The notes: a model not told the origin generated them from the letters alone. Shown: positions 44,751 to 56,945, numbered from the stretch's first letter. The stretch is 64,000 nt of DNA from Euborellia annulipes (GCA_023213315.1 JAKCPI010004550.1:19684-83683); one strand, 5' to 3'. A program made the numbers and translations.

Positions 44751-44905
44751 CTCACCGTGTTCAATTCGAGATAAAAAGAGAGAGAGAGAGAGATTCTAAC
44801 TCTGAACCATATAGCTACGTTCGTATTAAAATGGAAACCATTTGCAAAGCTCCGGGCTATTCGATTGGTCATTTGCCCGAGGCGAATTACAGGGCATTAA
44901 TTTAA
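44751..44905 (+). CDS. Candidate terminal coding exon, unknown protein
   Basis: TTTTTTATTTTTTTTGCAAG, ending at 44750, is a strong acceptor. From there a frame (two phase bases, then 50 codons) stays open to TAA at 44903-44905. The peptide begins HRVQFEIKRERERD, then EPYSYVRIKMETIC and GYSIGHLPEANYRALI. An AATAAA signal follows at 45018-45023. GC content drops sharply after the stop. This is the best exon-to-poly(A) arrangement in the window. The AG repeat inside the frame and the lack of any identified upstream exon limit confidence. No family is recognised. Confidence 0.35.
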
Positions 44906-45859
44906 CTTTGATGCAAGGAAGATATTGTCTCTTCTCTTTGTCTATCAGTCAGCATCAAGACAAGAGAATTATGTTCAAATTGAAAACGTTTTTTTTTTTT
45001 TATTGTCTCTTTTATTAAATAAAAATGTTTTGAATATTTCTAAAGCTCCAACTAGATTACTTTTTTTTAATAAATCAATTTCATATGTATTATAAAATTA
45101 TAAAAAAGTGCTCTTTTACAGTTTTTATGTATAAAATTAGTACTGGCGCAAGTAAAAATAACATGTTTTTGAAGAAATTAAAACAACTCAAGACCCTGCT
45201 GAAGTTAAAATTATCCTAAGACTGTCGCATTTTTTGAAATATTTTGTTTTATAATTTAAATTGATACAGAAAACCAAATATATTTTGCTTTTTCCTCCAT
45301 GTGTATTTCAATCCCAACAGAATCATCAAAATCAGCTGTAGTTGTTTGTCACTATCATTGTCATAGTACAAAATCAGCATTTGTAAATTGTCATATTATA
45401 ATTTATATATGTTAATGTTTCCATGAACACAAACTAAAAATAGTCACCCAAAATTTACAGTGTAGCTAGAAAATATACACCTATATTTCGGCGATGGGAA
45501 ATTGTATTGTAACAAGTTCACTTTTTTTTTAATTTAGTTAAAAGAGTCAAGATATTTTTAGTCACATAAGTGAACCAAATCCACAGACTCTCCGCTTTAA
45601 ATATGTGCATTACAAACCTAAAATAAAAAAGAACGTACTGTTTTTCTCAGGTCCATAGGAGAATGTACAAAAAAAAAAAAACAATGTAAGTCTTATTAAC
45701 TCTAATTATTAACTAATGAACTTGATAAAATAAAATTTTCCATTGACAATTTGTCTAAACGTTCTTCCTGATTGGTAGCTATGGTAGTAAAATTTTCAAT
45801 CTATGAATGAAGAAGATATTCATTTTCATTTTTTGCTTCACTCTCCCGGCTTGTTAAAA

Positions 45860-46600
45860 ATAAAAATTGAAATAAAAACTCACATAAACTCAAGGAAATA
45901 GAAATTTCAATTATATTATTACAATAATAATACAAGAAGATAATTAATATCTGAAGTTGGTCTTGTTGAAAATCAAAACGTCGACAGAAACGAGTAATAA
46001 AAAATAATTATTTTAATTTATTCACCTTGAACATTTTAACATTGAGAACAAATTTATTTACTTTTATTTCATTTACAATCAGCGTTAAAAAAAATGCTAT
46101 TCTCTAAATAAAGTTTTAACAGCGACGTTAACCTGTTGTTTTTATTTCAAAGCTTCAAAATATAACCTTACTTTTTAGGTTAAGGATTACATTTTTATTT
46201 TAAATACGACGTTAAAATATTAAAGGCACCCCCTAGAAATGGGATTAATTTTTAACACTATTTACTAAATGTTAACGCTTTGGCTTTAAAGTTTTATTTA
46301 CAGAATAGCCATTTAAGGCAAGGAAGTGATTTTGAATTTTAACGCTGATTGTTTTTACATTACTTTTTAACATCCATTTTAAATTTTAACGTCTGTTTTT
46401 AAAGAATAGATCTGTATTTTTGTTAATGTACATTATATCATTTTGGAGTTCTTAAAGTAATAACTAAATTTTCTTTAATTTTTTTTTGTCTTATTCAAAA
46501 TTTTAGTTTATTTATATATTCTTAGAAGATTATTTTATAAACGTTTCTAATTAAAAGACGATATTAGAGCATCCAGCATGTTTATATTTTCTAAAATTAA
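45860..46600 (+). repeat. Dispersed repeat W, copy 1 (interrupted)
   Basis: Shares with 53690-54130, in order: AGAAATTTCAATTAT, AATAATACAAGAAGATAAT, CTGAAGT-GGTCTTGT, AATCAAAACGT, GAAACGAGTAAT and, after an interruption, GTTAATGTACA and GATATTAGAG. It contains a worn hammerhead-like region at 45952-45978. Confidence 0.75.
46080..46347. mobile_element. MITE with CAGCGTTAAAA ends
   Basis: Starts CAGCGTTAAAA and ends TTTTAACGCTG. Subterminal CTATTCTCTAAATAAAG is inverted against CTTTATTTACAGAATAG-type sequence. It falls exactly where copy W1 departs from copy W2, which supports an insertion. No TSD could be fixed. Confidence 0.55.
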
Positions 46601-49600
46601 TTTTTTTTTTTTTTTTATTACATTCGTTTTTTTCTCTTTCAATGTGTTTGTGAAATTAACTTTTTCAGATATGTGTAGGATATTTTTTAATTAAAAATAA
46701 AATAAAATAAAAGATCATCTCAAATTGCCTTACTTGTTTTGAGCTTAAATATATAAAAAGAATTTATATATATATATATAAAAGAGGAGAGAAACCTTGA
46801 AAATTTTTCAAATAAAACGTCAATGACCGATTATTTCCTAAAGTTAAATAAATATTTTTTTTTTTTTTTAATGAAAGTAAAAATCCACCTTTTATCTCTT
46901 TCTATCTCATCAAATTGAAAGATTTAACTTTTTTATTTTTTTATTGAACATTTCAAAAAGGATATAGAGAATAATTTATAATAATAAAGTATTCTGATCA
47001 AAATTATGTTTAAAACCGACGGATGATTTTGTTTTAAAAAAATGGAATATAGAAGTTTAAGTTGGAACCATTACACTAACATATTTACACTCTCGATACT
47101 TATTGAAACATTATCACAATAATACTGTATCAATTTAAGATTTAACAATACAATAAACTTAGCAAGTGTTTGATAAAAGTATGATGGAGGTTTCATATCT
47201 TCAGTCATATTGTCATATTGTATTCAACCAAGATATAATGTTCATATACAGTATTAGGATGGTCCTTATTTTTCAAGCTGCATTTTTTTAATGCAGGTAG
47301 CTCTCAAATTGTTCATTTATATAAAACAATAATTCCTGCAAAATGGAGAAAAAATCACGGGGCTTAAAGTTTACAAAAACGATTATATAGGAATTGTAAG
47401 ATAGTAATTAATTTTTTAAGTAAAAATTAACTTAATTACTAGACTTCTTTAGTAATTGATGAAATTATGATATTTTGGAAACAACAAAAGAAATATGAAC
47501 AGATTTATGCAGAAGAACTTTGACAGATGAAACAATCTATTGCAATAATATATCTCAGAATTCAAGTCATATGTTTTTATTCCATACTAATTAGCCCACG
47601 GGATATTTTTTAGCACAAGAGGCGGAAATTCTACCACTGTGATATGGCCCAAAGACGAGCAAATTCTTGCTCTTAAAGAATGACCTTTTTGACATGTACA
47701 TTCAAATGCTTTAATTTAAGCTTAAGATAAGGTTATTAAAAATCTATTATTTGTTAATAGTTCTATTAATTTATTATGTATTATTTAAGGTAATTTTAAG
47801 CAATCTTACTTAGTATATAGATGAGAACTTGGATTTGATTTTACTGGGATGAGATATTTTTTTTTTAACAGTCTCAAGTTATAAAACTCGTAATAGCTAT
47901 TTGAAATGGATATTCCAACAAACATCTCTTAGCTAAAAAGATTTTTTCTTTACTTAAATATCAAATTTCGTGTTTATGACATTATCATGGGGTCAAAATA
48001 CAAATTATTTTCCCCATCACCTTACTGTAAGGTTATTCACACATTTTTGTTTTCATTAAGTCTATTAAGATTGAATTACGTAATATAAAAAAGTTTTTAT
48101 ATTAAATGAATCTCAGCTAATAAAGGCATGATGATTGATCGAAACGTTGTTTAATATAAAATAAATTTTGTATAAAGTATACTTGAAAAGATTTAAATCT
48201 CAAATTTCAACCTTTTTTTTTAAAATAATTTTTATATATTTTTTTTTTTTTTAGTTTACTCACTTCAACCAAGTTTCATCCATACACACACACACACACA
48301 TAGACATTCACATATACTCTCTTTTGCTTTGGTTTAAGCATCGATGAACAATCATTTCCGTTTTAAATCCAAGCTATTTTTTTTTTTTTATTTATTTTTT
48401 TTTTCCATTATTCAAAAACCTCCCGAGGGCCAATCATTTTAGAATTGTTTATTTACTGTTCCTGTGCGTTACTTAGATAATTAGAATTTAAATGTGTGGG
48501 AGAGATTTTTTTTTTTATTTGAGAAATTCAATAAAAGGTAAAAAAAAATTTTGGTTTATCGAACAATTTAGTTAATTGGATCGAAAATCTATGACACATA
48601 TAAAATATGTATTTGTAATTGGTAGAAATGAGCAAGACATCAAGTAGCTGTTTAAATGTTGATGTTAAGATAGTAAACAGAGAGAGACTTAACATGGAAG
48701 TAGATTGTGAGTCAAAAAGGACAGGCGTAATGCCTAGAGACCCCTCATTAAATAAGAATCACTGCTTAATCGAGTAGTTATATATATATATTCATATCAC
48801 TCAGGTAATATTTATAAGCGTTAACCTTTCTTTCTCTCTATGTGTGTGCGTGAATCGAGATTCGAGCCGCTCACATGCTTGTTTTAATACTTTTCTTTTT
48901 TAAATAATATTCATATTAAATTATATTCGAATTTGAAGAAAAGACGTGAGGAACTTCGTTCCTGGCGAGGGTCCCACGACACCACACGTTTGCTTTTTTT
49001 TTTTTTTTTTAATTAAATTTTCTCGCTTTCTATCTATTGCAATTTTTATAATCCCTAGTCAGTTACGTTTCATGTATTTATTAACAAACAATGTCTCATT
49101 GGCGCAAACCACTAGAAATAATTCATGAAATTCGACTGTTGCTAAGCTTTCATTTATTCATCATATGTCGACAATTAAACAGTAATTAACTCTCGACTAC
49201 TCCTTTGAATTACTCCCTTTCTACTCTCTCTCTCTCCATTTTATATTACATGCAAGTGATTGGTTAGAGTGAAGGGGGGGGGGGGGGGAAGTGTTGCCAT
49301 GTCTGCACCTGTCTGATGCCCCGAGGGTCGATTGCTTCGGGGGGCGAATTCTCAAAATGATATTGAATTAAACACAATCTATGGATTGAAACATGTAAAA
49401 TGGTAAATCTACCTGCTAGGTTGGTTGTTTTAAAGTATTATTAATTTTCGCTGTTTGCATGTTTCAAATTAAACAAAAAAAAAAAAAAAAAAAAAAACTC
49501 TAACTTAAAATACAAATATAGCAGTTTAGAAAATAAAAAGTTATTTCAAAAAATAACTAGAATTTTAGCATTTATGAATTAAAAAATTTTATATTCAGAG

Positions 49601-49794
49601 GTAAATGTTAAAATTTTCGTTGACCTCTTCGCTCTGTATATAGCTACTGACATGAGTTCCCATTTTCTTCTTCAAACAATGGCATTAATGATATCATTGG
49701 CTAATTTCCTTATACTAATTGATTTTGGCACTAATATTCCTGATTTAATGTGGTTAAGCTATTTTAGTGCAAAATTTCAACCAAAATCAAAATC
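46601..49794. other. AT-rich stretch, nothing firm
   Basis: (TA)n near 46770, (CA)n at 48283-48300, G15 at 49274-49288 beside a GC-rich patch to 49350. GATTGATCGAAACGTTG at about 48135 is a worn hammerhead-family word. Confidence 0.5.
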
Positions 49795-50095
49795 TCATTT
49801 TTTAAATAATGAATTTTTTTTTTCATTGTTTGAACTATTTTTCTTTTATTTTATATAAATCTATAAGATGGGAGGGGGGGGTATTTTTTTAAGGGACACT
49901 TGCCTCATTAGAGTACAAAATTAGTATCTTAAAAAATATAGCATTTTTCTAAATATGACAAAAATTCATAATTGTCATATTATCATAGAATTTTCAAACT
50001 TCAACTTTAAAATAGTGATTTTGGTATGATATATTGAATGATTCGTTTTAAAGTGAGGAGATATTTTATAAATACAAGATCTTTTTCCTTCTTCT
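49795..50095. repeat. Dispersed repeat Y, copy 1
   Basis: GGGACACTTGCCTCATTAGAG, followed by AATTGTCATATTATCAT and GATATTTTATAAATACAA. The same order occurs at 56310-56615, and the first part at 54625-54790. Confidence 0.65.
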
Positions 50096-50486
50096 TTTAA
50101 ATAATGAAACCTAGAATATACAAAAAATCAAATTTAAAATTGGAATAGCATATAAAAAAAAAAAAACTAACGAAGAAATAAAGATTAAAAAAGAATAGGG
50201 AAAATAACAAATTAGAATACTTAGGGGAGTGATTAAGTAAAATGGATATCCTTCAAAGAGCCAGAAATCCATTCCAAATGGTAAATGAACTCAATTCTAT
50301 TCACAAATCATTCATTCTAACAATAAAGCTAATTTATATTAGGGTATAATAGAGTAAAGGTTTGAAGTCTCAAGAAAGTGAATAGAAAAAAAATATCTTT
50401 GTTGCAAAATAAAGGTAGATTAGGAGGAGAAGAAAAAATTTACTACTTAGTAATTAAGAAACTAATTGTACAATTTCTTAAAAAAT

Positions 50487-51030
50487 ATGTATTTTGTAGT
50501 ATGAGAAGTTTATGACAAACAATGTAAGAGGAAAATGTCATAATGTCATTAGATGAATGGTAATAGGTGTGGACATACAATATTCCTTGAGATGTATTTT
50601 GTAAGTGTATGAAGTTTATGACAAACAAAATAAGAGGAAAATGTCATAATGTCATTGGATGTACAGTAGGGTGGGGCAAAAAAATCGACTAAATTTTTTT
50701 TTCGAGCCTCGTATGAAAATATGTTAGTTTATCATGTTTTAAAAGACCTCTCCAAAGATGAGCTCAAAAAAAAAGTATTTTTTTTTTTTTACTTTATAAA
50801 ACTCTACAGTAACGAGAAAAAAAATTAAACAAAAAGACGAATTTGGAAATTTTTAAAAATTTTGAGCGACCCTTAAAAAACTTTTTTTTGAGCTTATCTT
50901 TGAAGAGGTTTCTTAAAACATGATAAATTAACATATTTTCCTACGTGACAAAAAAAAAAAATTAGTCGGTTTTTTTGAGCTATCCTAATGTTTAGTAATA
51001 GGTGTTGACATACAATATTCTTTGAGAGGC
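50487..51030. repeat. ~105-bp tandem duplication, second unit split by a MITE
   Basis: Unit 1 (50487-50590) and unit 2 (50592-50663 plus 50991-51030) share ATGTATTTTGTA, AGTTTATGACAAACAA, GGAAAATGTCATAATGTCAT and AATAGGTGT-GACATACAATATTC. Confidence 0.8.
50664..50990. mobile_element. MITE with long imperfect TIRs
   Basis: Starts CAGTAGGGTGGGGCAAA; the right end TTTTTGAGCTATCCTAATG is its decayed complement. The arms of about 110 bp share AAAATATGTTA, TTTATCATGTTTTAA and AAGATGAGCTCAAAAA. It splits a tandem duplication, so its borders are confirmed from outside. A TA precedes it; the right TA is not preserved. Confidence 0.75.
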
Positions 51031-51658
51031 AGAGTATAATTTTTTCCGGGACTGCTAAATTATTATTATCGGGTACAAATTCTCCTGGGAATATTAAAGA
51101 ATTAAATAGAAACGACTAAATGATGATTCAAGGACAAAATTGGTGTAATACATAGAAAAATAAAAATCAATAAGAATAGAGTATTATTAATTTGGTTGAT
51201 AATTTAATTTAAACTTAGTGTGTAAGAGAGTAAGGGTGAGAAAGAGTGAGGTTAGTATTTAACATAGTTGTTTGTAATTTGCTTGTCATAACTTTGTTAA
51301 TAATAAACATAATAATTTAGTTTATAATGAATAATTATTATAAACGAACACATAATATGATGATTTCAAAATACTCCTGGTTTGCGTGTGATTATACGAA
51401 TGATCGACCAGAAAATTTCTCAAATCGTGTTAATTAGTGTTTCAATGTTGCTAATAAAAATTGTACTTGTCATAAATGGTAATGTAACGCTTATACACAA
51501 AGATCTTTCTACAAGGGTTTAAAAAATCCTGATATAAAAGAAAAATTTTAACTCTTATTCAGTAAAATTATATTTAATTGTTCTACTTGGTTTTTAGTTT
51601 ATTTATATAAAAAAAAAAAATTAAATTATTTTTTTCTACATTACAGTTTCTTGGTCTA

Positions 51659-51690
51659 ACGTTTTTGATTCAACTGAAAATCATCTTCAG
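51659..51690 (-). ncRNA. Worn hammerhead-like core
   Basis: Minus strand: CTGAAGA, T, GATT/AATC stem, then AAAAACGTT in place of GAAACGT. Confidence 0.3.
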
Positions 51691-51813
51691 TATATATATA
51701 CTTCAAACTTTCAAGAGAAACTTGTAAATTAAGTTGTATGGTGGGTATGTGAGATTAGAGTTGGGAAGAATAAAACCAGCGTTGTCGAACACCTTTACAC
51801 TTTTATTCAGGCA

Positions 51814-51848
51814 GACGTTTCGGTAACCATAACGGTTGCCATCTTCAA
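51814..51848 (-). ncRNA. Hammerhead-like core (left arm of E)
   Basis: Minus strand: TTGAAGA, T, a 7-position stem GGCAACC/GGTTACC with one mismatch and a GTTAT loop, then GAAACGTC. The first core base C is T. Confidence 0.45.
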
Positions 51849-51892
51849 TGCCAATGAAAGTTTTTTAAGGTGTCCCTGTCATACATAATAAT

Positions 51893-52516
51893 TAGGGCTC
51901 GGATTTCGCCCTATTTGCCTTTTTTTAATTTATGGCTTAAAATTTAGGCCAATATGATATGTATACGTTTCATGAAATTCTGAATAAAATAAGAGGCATT
52001 TGTTAGTGCCTATAATGCCTATTTTGGCCGATTTCAGGTTTTAGTGCCTATTTCATCTATAAATGCCTTTTTTAGTGCCTATTTTAAGTATTTTAACTTA
52101 AAATAGGCTATTTTAAGCCAATTTCCGCTTTTTTTTTTGAAATTTCACAATAAATTCATTTTATATCACAAATCCGGAGAAAAATTACAAAAAAAAATCG
52201 AACGAGATTCGAATACTAAAAAAAAAAAAAAAGTCAACGAAAAACGGCGCCCCAGTTGGGCTTCACCCCCTCAGCCCTCATTCAGCCATCTTTGTGCAAA
52301 GGAGGTAATTGTTTTATCTTTGTTTCCAAAAATAAGACATCAATTTTTTTAATTTTTTAACTTTTTATATTATTTATTATATAATGCCTTTTAAGTGCCT
52401 TTTTTAAGTGCCTATTTTTACAATAAATGCCTTTTTAAGTGCCTATTTTAATAATTTTTAGTGCTTAGTTGCCTGCCTATTTTAAAGATTTTTAGTGCCT
52501 ATAAATCCGAGCCCTA
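51893..52516. mobile_element. hAT-type non-autonomous element
   Basis: A 624-bp element with ends TAGGGCTCGGATTT and AAATCCGAGCCCTA, flanked by the perfect 8-bp duplication ATAATAAT (51885-51892 and 52517-52524). Both subterminal regions have many GCCTATTTT / TTTTTAAGTGCC words, about ten in all. The frame at 52137-52352 starts at TTG and is not recognised as transposase. It is nested in element E. Confidence 0.92.
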
Positions 52517-52610
52517 ATAATAATCTTGCCGAGCGCTCCAGGCTGATGCTTCCTATACTAGAGAAGATTATCATATATGACAGGGACACCTTAAAAAACT
52601 TTCATTGGCA

Positions 52611-52646
52611 CTGAAGATGGCAACCGTTATGGTTACCGAAACGTCT
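52611..52646 (+). ncRNA. Hammerhead-like core (right arm of E), best preserved pair
   Basis: CTGAAGA, T, the same 7-position stem as the left arm, then GAAACGTCTG. All core words are present apart from the extra base. CTGAATAAAAG follows, as downstream of several other copies. Confidence 0.5.
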
Positions 52647-52768
52647 GCCTGAATAAAAGTGTAAAGGTGTTCGACAACGTTGGTTTTATTCTTCCCAACT
52701 CCAATTCAAGAGAAACGTTGCTACACTGTCACCCCAACTAACCTAACGATTTGACATCAATTTTCGTG

Positions 52769-52802
52769 CTAATGAAGAGTGCGATTGGTACTCGAAACGT
52801 CG
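52769..52802 (+). ncRNA. Hammerhead-like core with perfect 6-bp stem
   Basis: CTAATGA, A, GAGTGC/GTACTC (six pairs, one G-U) with a GATTG loop, then GAAACGTCGAC. With 51659-51690 it may form an older outer pair around element E. Confidence 0.5.
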
Positions 52803-53689
52803 ACAAAATTCCTATTTTTATTTTATTTTTCGCCATGGTTGCCCATATAACACACATCCTCATATTATAATATCCAGCCATAAAGAAACAACATCTTATA
52901 AGGGTTTTTATTAAATTAAAACTATGATAATTATAATTAATTATAATATTATCCATATTATATATCAAAATTTAAAATAATCAGAAAGACAAGAAAAATT
53001 GCTATAATTTATTAATGACATGGTTTTATTTGGATGTGGTTTTGGTTTCTCTTTAGTGAGATCAAGACTGTTAGCGACTCTGAATAAAAAAAAGAATATA
53101 AATTATTTTTATATTAGTTATTAAAACTTCTAAAAACAAAGAGCAACAATTAGATAACTGTTGGACCAATTCAATTCTTTATATGTCGAATTTATTTATC
53201 CTTTGAATAGTGTGACAGGCTTTCTTGAATTGAATTTTAACCTAAGAATAATATTAAAATTATTTTATTTTTGACACAAAAATAAGAAAATAAAATTCTT
53301 AAAATTTAGGAGTATTAAATGTATGTCCAGTCATTTTTGTGCACTGTCATTTAATATAAGAAACGTACAGTATGTCATATTTGTGCACTATAATTTTATA
53401 AAGGAAATAAAAAGTCATATTTATTGTGTGGTGTTAAGGGACAGGAGTTTGCTTCCCCCAAGTATTAAGAGATAAAAATTTGGTTACCAATCAATTAATA
53501 TATGAACGTATAAGATATTCTTCTTTTCTAGCTTTAATCACGCAGTTCGTGAGAAATAATAGATAAAATCAAACTCGTATCCATAAGGTCCCTGAGTACT
53601 AGGGAAATACGCGAAGAAGAATAATATCAATACTAAAATAAAGAAATATAATAGCAATATGTAATGAAAAAATCAAGCGATATTCTTAA

Positions 53690-54130
53690 TAAAAAATCAC
53701 ATAAATTTATGGAAATACAAATTTCAATTATATAATTACAATAATAATACAAGAAGATAATTGAATATAGGCCCTACCTAATAACTGAAGTCGGTCTTGT
53801 CGAAAATCAAAACGTTGTCAGAAAACGAGTAATGAAAAATAATTATTTTAATTTCTTCACCATGAACATTAATCATTATTAATTTATTGAGAAAAAGTTT
53901 ATATACATTTGATTTCATTTTCTACTGACTTTAGAGCATCAAACTTAAAGTATTACTCTTCCTCAATAAAGCACTATCTTTGTTAATGTACAATATATCA
54001 TCTTGAAGTACTTAAAGTAATGACAAATTTCTTTAATTTTTTTTCTCATTCAAAATTTTTCTTAGAACGTTATTTTAAAAACATTTTTATTAAAAGATGA
54101 TATTAGAGTATCCAACTAGTTTCTAAAAAG
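53690..54130 (+). repeat. Dispersed repeat W, copy 2 (uninterrupted)
   Basis: Matches 45860-46600 but lacks the MITE. It includes CTGAAGTCGGTCTTGTCG and AATCAAAACGTTG, a worn hammerhead-like region. Confidence 0.75.
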
Positions 54131-54624
54131 AGTCAAAAAAAAAGTTCGCTTCCCTAAGAGATAGAAGTTATTTAATTGGTTACCAATCTACTCAATCAAA
54201 CATGAGGTCGAAACGGCCTTAGATACGTCAAAAGACCTTAAGCAAAAAAAATAGACCCCACCATTGTTGAACACTAAAATTAATTATAATTATTAGATTA
54301 TTTATCTTTATAATATTACATTTTTATTTTTTTTTAAACCTCTTCTCTGGAGATATAATGGTAATAAATAGAAAATATTCCATACAGCAATCTCTTGCAT
54401 CAAGTAGGGGATCTGGAGCACCCAACGTGACTTGCATTATAACCTATGCAAAGGGTAAGCTAGTAGATACTGTGTATTGAAGAGGGGGGAGGATTCAGTC
54501 GCTTTGCCTGTAAATCCTTATGCAAACGCTCAAAAGCATACATTATTGATGCATCTATTATATATTAAGAACTATTTTTTTTTTCCTTCATACTCAATGT
54601 TTATAAAGCTCAACAAGTTTTTTT

Positions 54625-54790
54625 TTTTTTTATATGAAAGAGATATTTGATCATTCATAAAGTAATACAGTATAACGAATTAAATATATTTTTTCTAAAA
54701 TGTAATAATTTGGACGTCCATTTGTAAGAGGACACTTGCCTCATTAAAGTGTAAAATTCGTATTACGCAACGTTTTTTTTTTTTTTTTGT
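54625..54790. repeat. Dispersed repeat Y, copy 2 (partial)
   Basis: GAAAGAGATATTTGATCATT and GGACACTTGCCTCATTAAAG, in the same order as 56306-56465. Confidence 0.65.
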
Positions 54791-56305
54791 TGTTGTTCTG
54801 GAAAAAAAGTATTTTCAAAAATATCTCAAGTTTCTCAATAAGCTAAAAAGTCGTTAAGTGTAATTGTTGTTAAATGTTATCTTTCATTATGACAAACAAT
54901 AATTCTGTTTTAACTGTTTTTTATTTGTTTTTGTTTTTGTTTTTATTACTTTAGTCATTTTTCTGTATCCTGCACTACAAAATAGGGGAGCCTTTATATA
55001 TGAATCGATAAAGTACAGTAGTTAGATTCTCAGTGCATAATAATTAAATCTCTCAATAGGCAAAACGTACACTCCGGGAGCACTAATTGTCCCTGTAATG
55101 ATAGATAAACATCTATTAGCTAAATAAGTGAATATTTTTTTTTTGACTCCCTTCCCATCAACTTTTGTAGATCTATATCTAATAGACAAAATAATTTGAA
55201 ATAAAAATTTCAATATGATTCCTGAAAAAATTATATTAGTATAGAAACAGGTATTTAAGGCCCTTTGTGATAACAAGCTATACTTATAGGAGAGATATTA
55301 TCTTCCACTTCCCTATCCCGGGAGAAGACATTAGCAATTTTTTTATGACGAATTAAACTTGAATCCAAATAGTGCTGCAACTCTAGAATCATAATCCGCA
55401 TCTTATCCTTAAAATATGACATTATGACCCTAGCACTCATTTGACCTTACTGGCTTAATAAGTTAGGTTATCTTTTTTTTGAGCAATTTATTATTTATGA
55501 ATTATTCTTAGTCTTATTGTAGATTCTTTTTTTTTTTGAATTATCCTTTTAAAAACAAAAATAAATATTCATAAGCAAGAAGATAAAAAAAAGCCATTAT
55601 ATATAATAAAAGAATAGCCAATGGGAAACAAGAAGAAGAAAAAAAATAAACAAAAAGACAGCATCCAACCTGAACTTGACAAGTTTGTTATCATCTAATT
55701 GCATTTGAAAAATCCCCAAGCGGTGACTTGAAAAATCAAATATGAATGATTGTGCAAATTTTTTTTTTCCAAATAAACACGAACGAATTGATCAAATGAA
55801 ATATATAGCTACTATATTCGTTTTAATTTATTTGGTGAATGTTAGAGAATGGGAGTCAGTAATGTCAGAACCAAAGCAAAAAAAAAAATATATTTCCCAC
55901 TCCAATTGACATATGGATGATAGGACGATGACTGTGAGTAACAAAAAATGGTCCTCTCTGATGATAGGGCCATTCAATTATTCTATTAAAAGACCCATAT
56001 TTAGTGCTACTAACATCATGTGCATTAAAAGCTTTTTTTTCATAGCACGCGATTTAGAAAATCTGATCCAGTCATATATTTGCATGAGGGAAAAGAGAAA
56101 AAGAAGGGGTGGGAGAGGTTGTTTGAAAAAAATATAAAAAAAAACCCTCTGTTGATAACCTTTAATATACAAACATATTGAATTAATTAATCATTTTTTT
56201 TTTTTTTTGATAAAAATAATATAAGAATGGTTATAAAAAAAATATATATATATTAAAATTTGATATCTTTTTGTGTGTGTCTGTTTTTTATTGATTTATG
56301 AAAAT
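54791..56305. other. AT-rich stretch, nothing firm
   Basis: (GTTTTT)n near 54925. Minus frames at 55022-55276 and 55255-55440 overlap each other and lack start or splice support. Confidence 0.45.
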
Positions 56306-56615
56306 GAAAGAGATATTTGATCATTCATAAAATAATATAATGAATTAAATGTTTGAGGAAATAATGAAAAAAAAAAAAAATTTTATTATCATTGTTTGAT
56401 CTTTTTTTTTGTTTTATAAAATTGTATAAGATGGGCTTGTTTTTGTAAGGGGCACTTGCCTCAAAGTACAAAATTACTATCTTCAAAAATATGACATTTT
56501 TCTCAATAGGACAAAAAGTCATAATTGTCATATTATCATAAAATCTTAAAAATAGAGATTTTGGTATGACTCGTCCTAAAAAGAGATATTTTATAAATAC
56601 AAATTATTTTTCTTC
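56306..56615. repeat. Dispersed repeat Y, copy 3
   Basis: The longest copy. It joins the left part seen at 54625 with the right part seen at 49860-50085. Confidence 0.7.
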
Positions 56616-56945
56616 TATCATTGCGGTACAAGGTCAGGACATCTAACCTTCCCTATCCACTCCCTCTTAACGTTGTCTTGTCTAAAAGTTCTTGTGTATA
56701 ATGATTATTGTTGTTAAAATAATATATGCGAATATTGCTTAAAATTTTTTAAACAAATGTTATAATCTTTTGGAGAAGCTTGCGATTAGAAAAATAAAAT
56801 AATTTTTTATTTAATTTCCCTGGATGTTGAGTTTGTTCTCTTTAAGATTTAACTAGACAGCCATATTGGTTTTAAATTAAATGACAAAATTTTCATTTGT
56901 TGATAGCTTAAACATGGGACTACTAATTTTTGAGATAGTACTAAT

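Larger units (their letters stand above)
51757..52704. repeat. Inverted-repeat element E with paired hammerhead-like cores
   Basis: The arms (51757-51884 and 52572-52704) are about 95% alike by eye. They share GTTGGGAAGAATAAAACCA, TTGTCGAACACCTTTACAC, GGTAACCATAACGGTTGCC and AAGGTGTCCCTGTCATA. Each arm holds a hammerhead-like core pointing outward. The centre originally had only some 50 bases (52525-52571); a hAT element has since inserted there. Confidence 0.88.

Noticed and set aside
33410..48150. Further hammerhead cores at 33.45, 45.96, 48.13 and 53.79 kb
   Set aside because: Only the CGAAACGT or AAAACGT half is convincing; stem II or CTGANGA cannot be placed, so they are left as worn family words.
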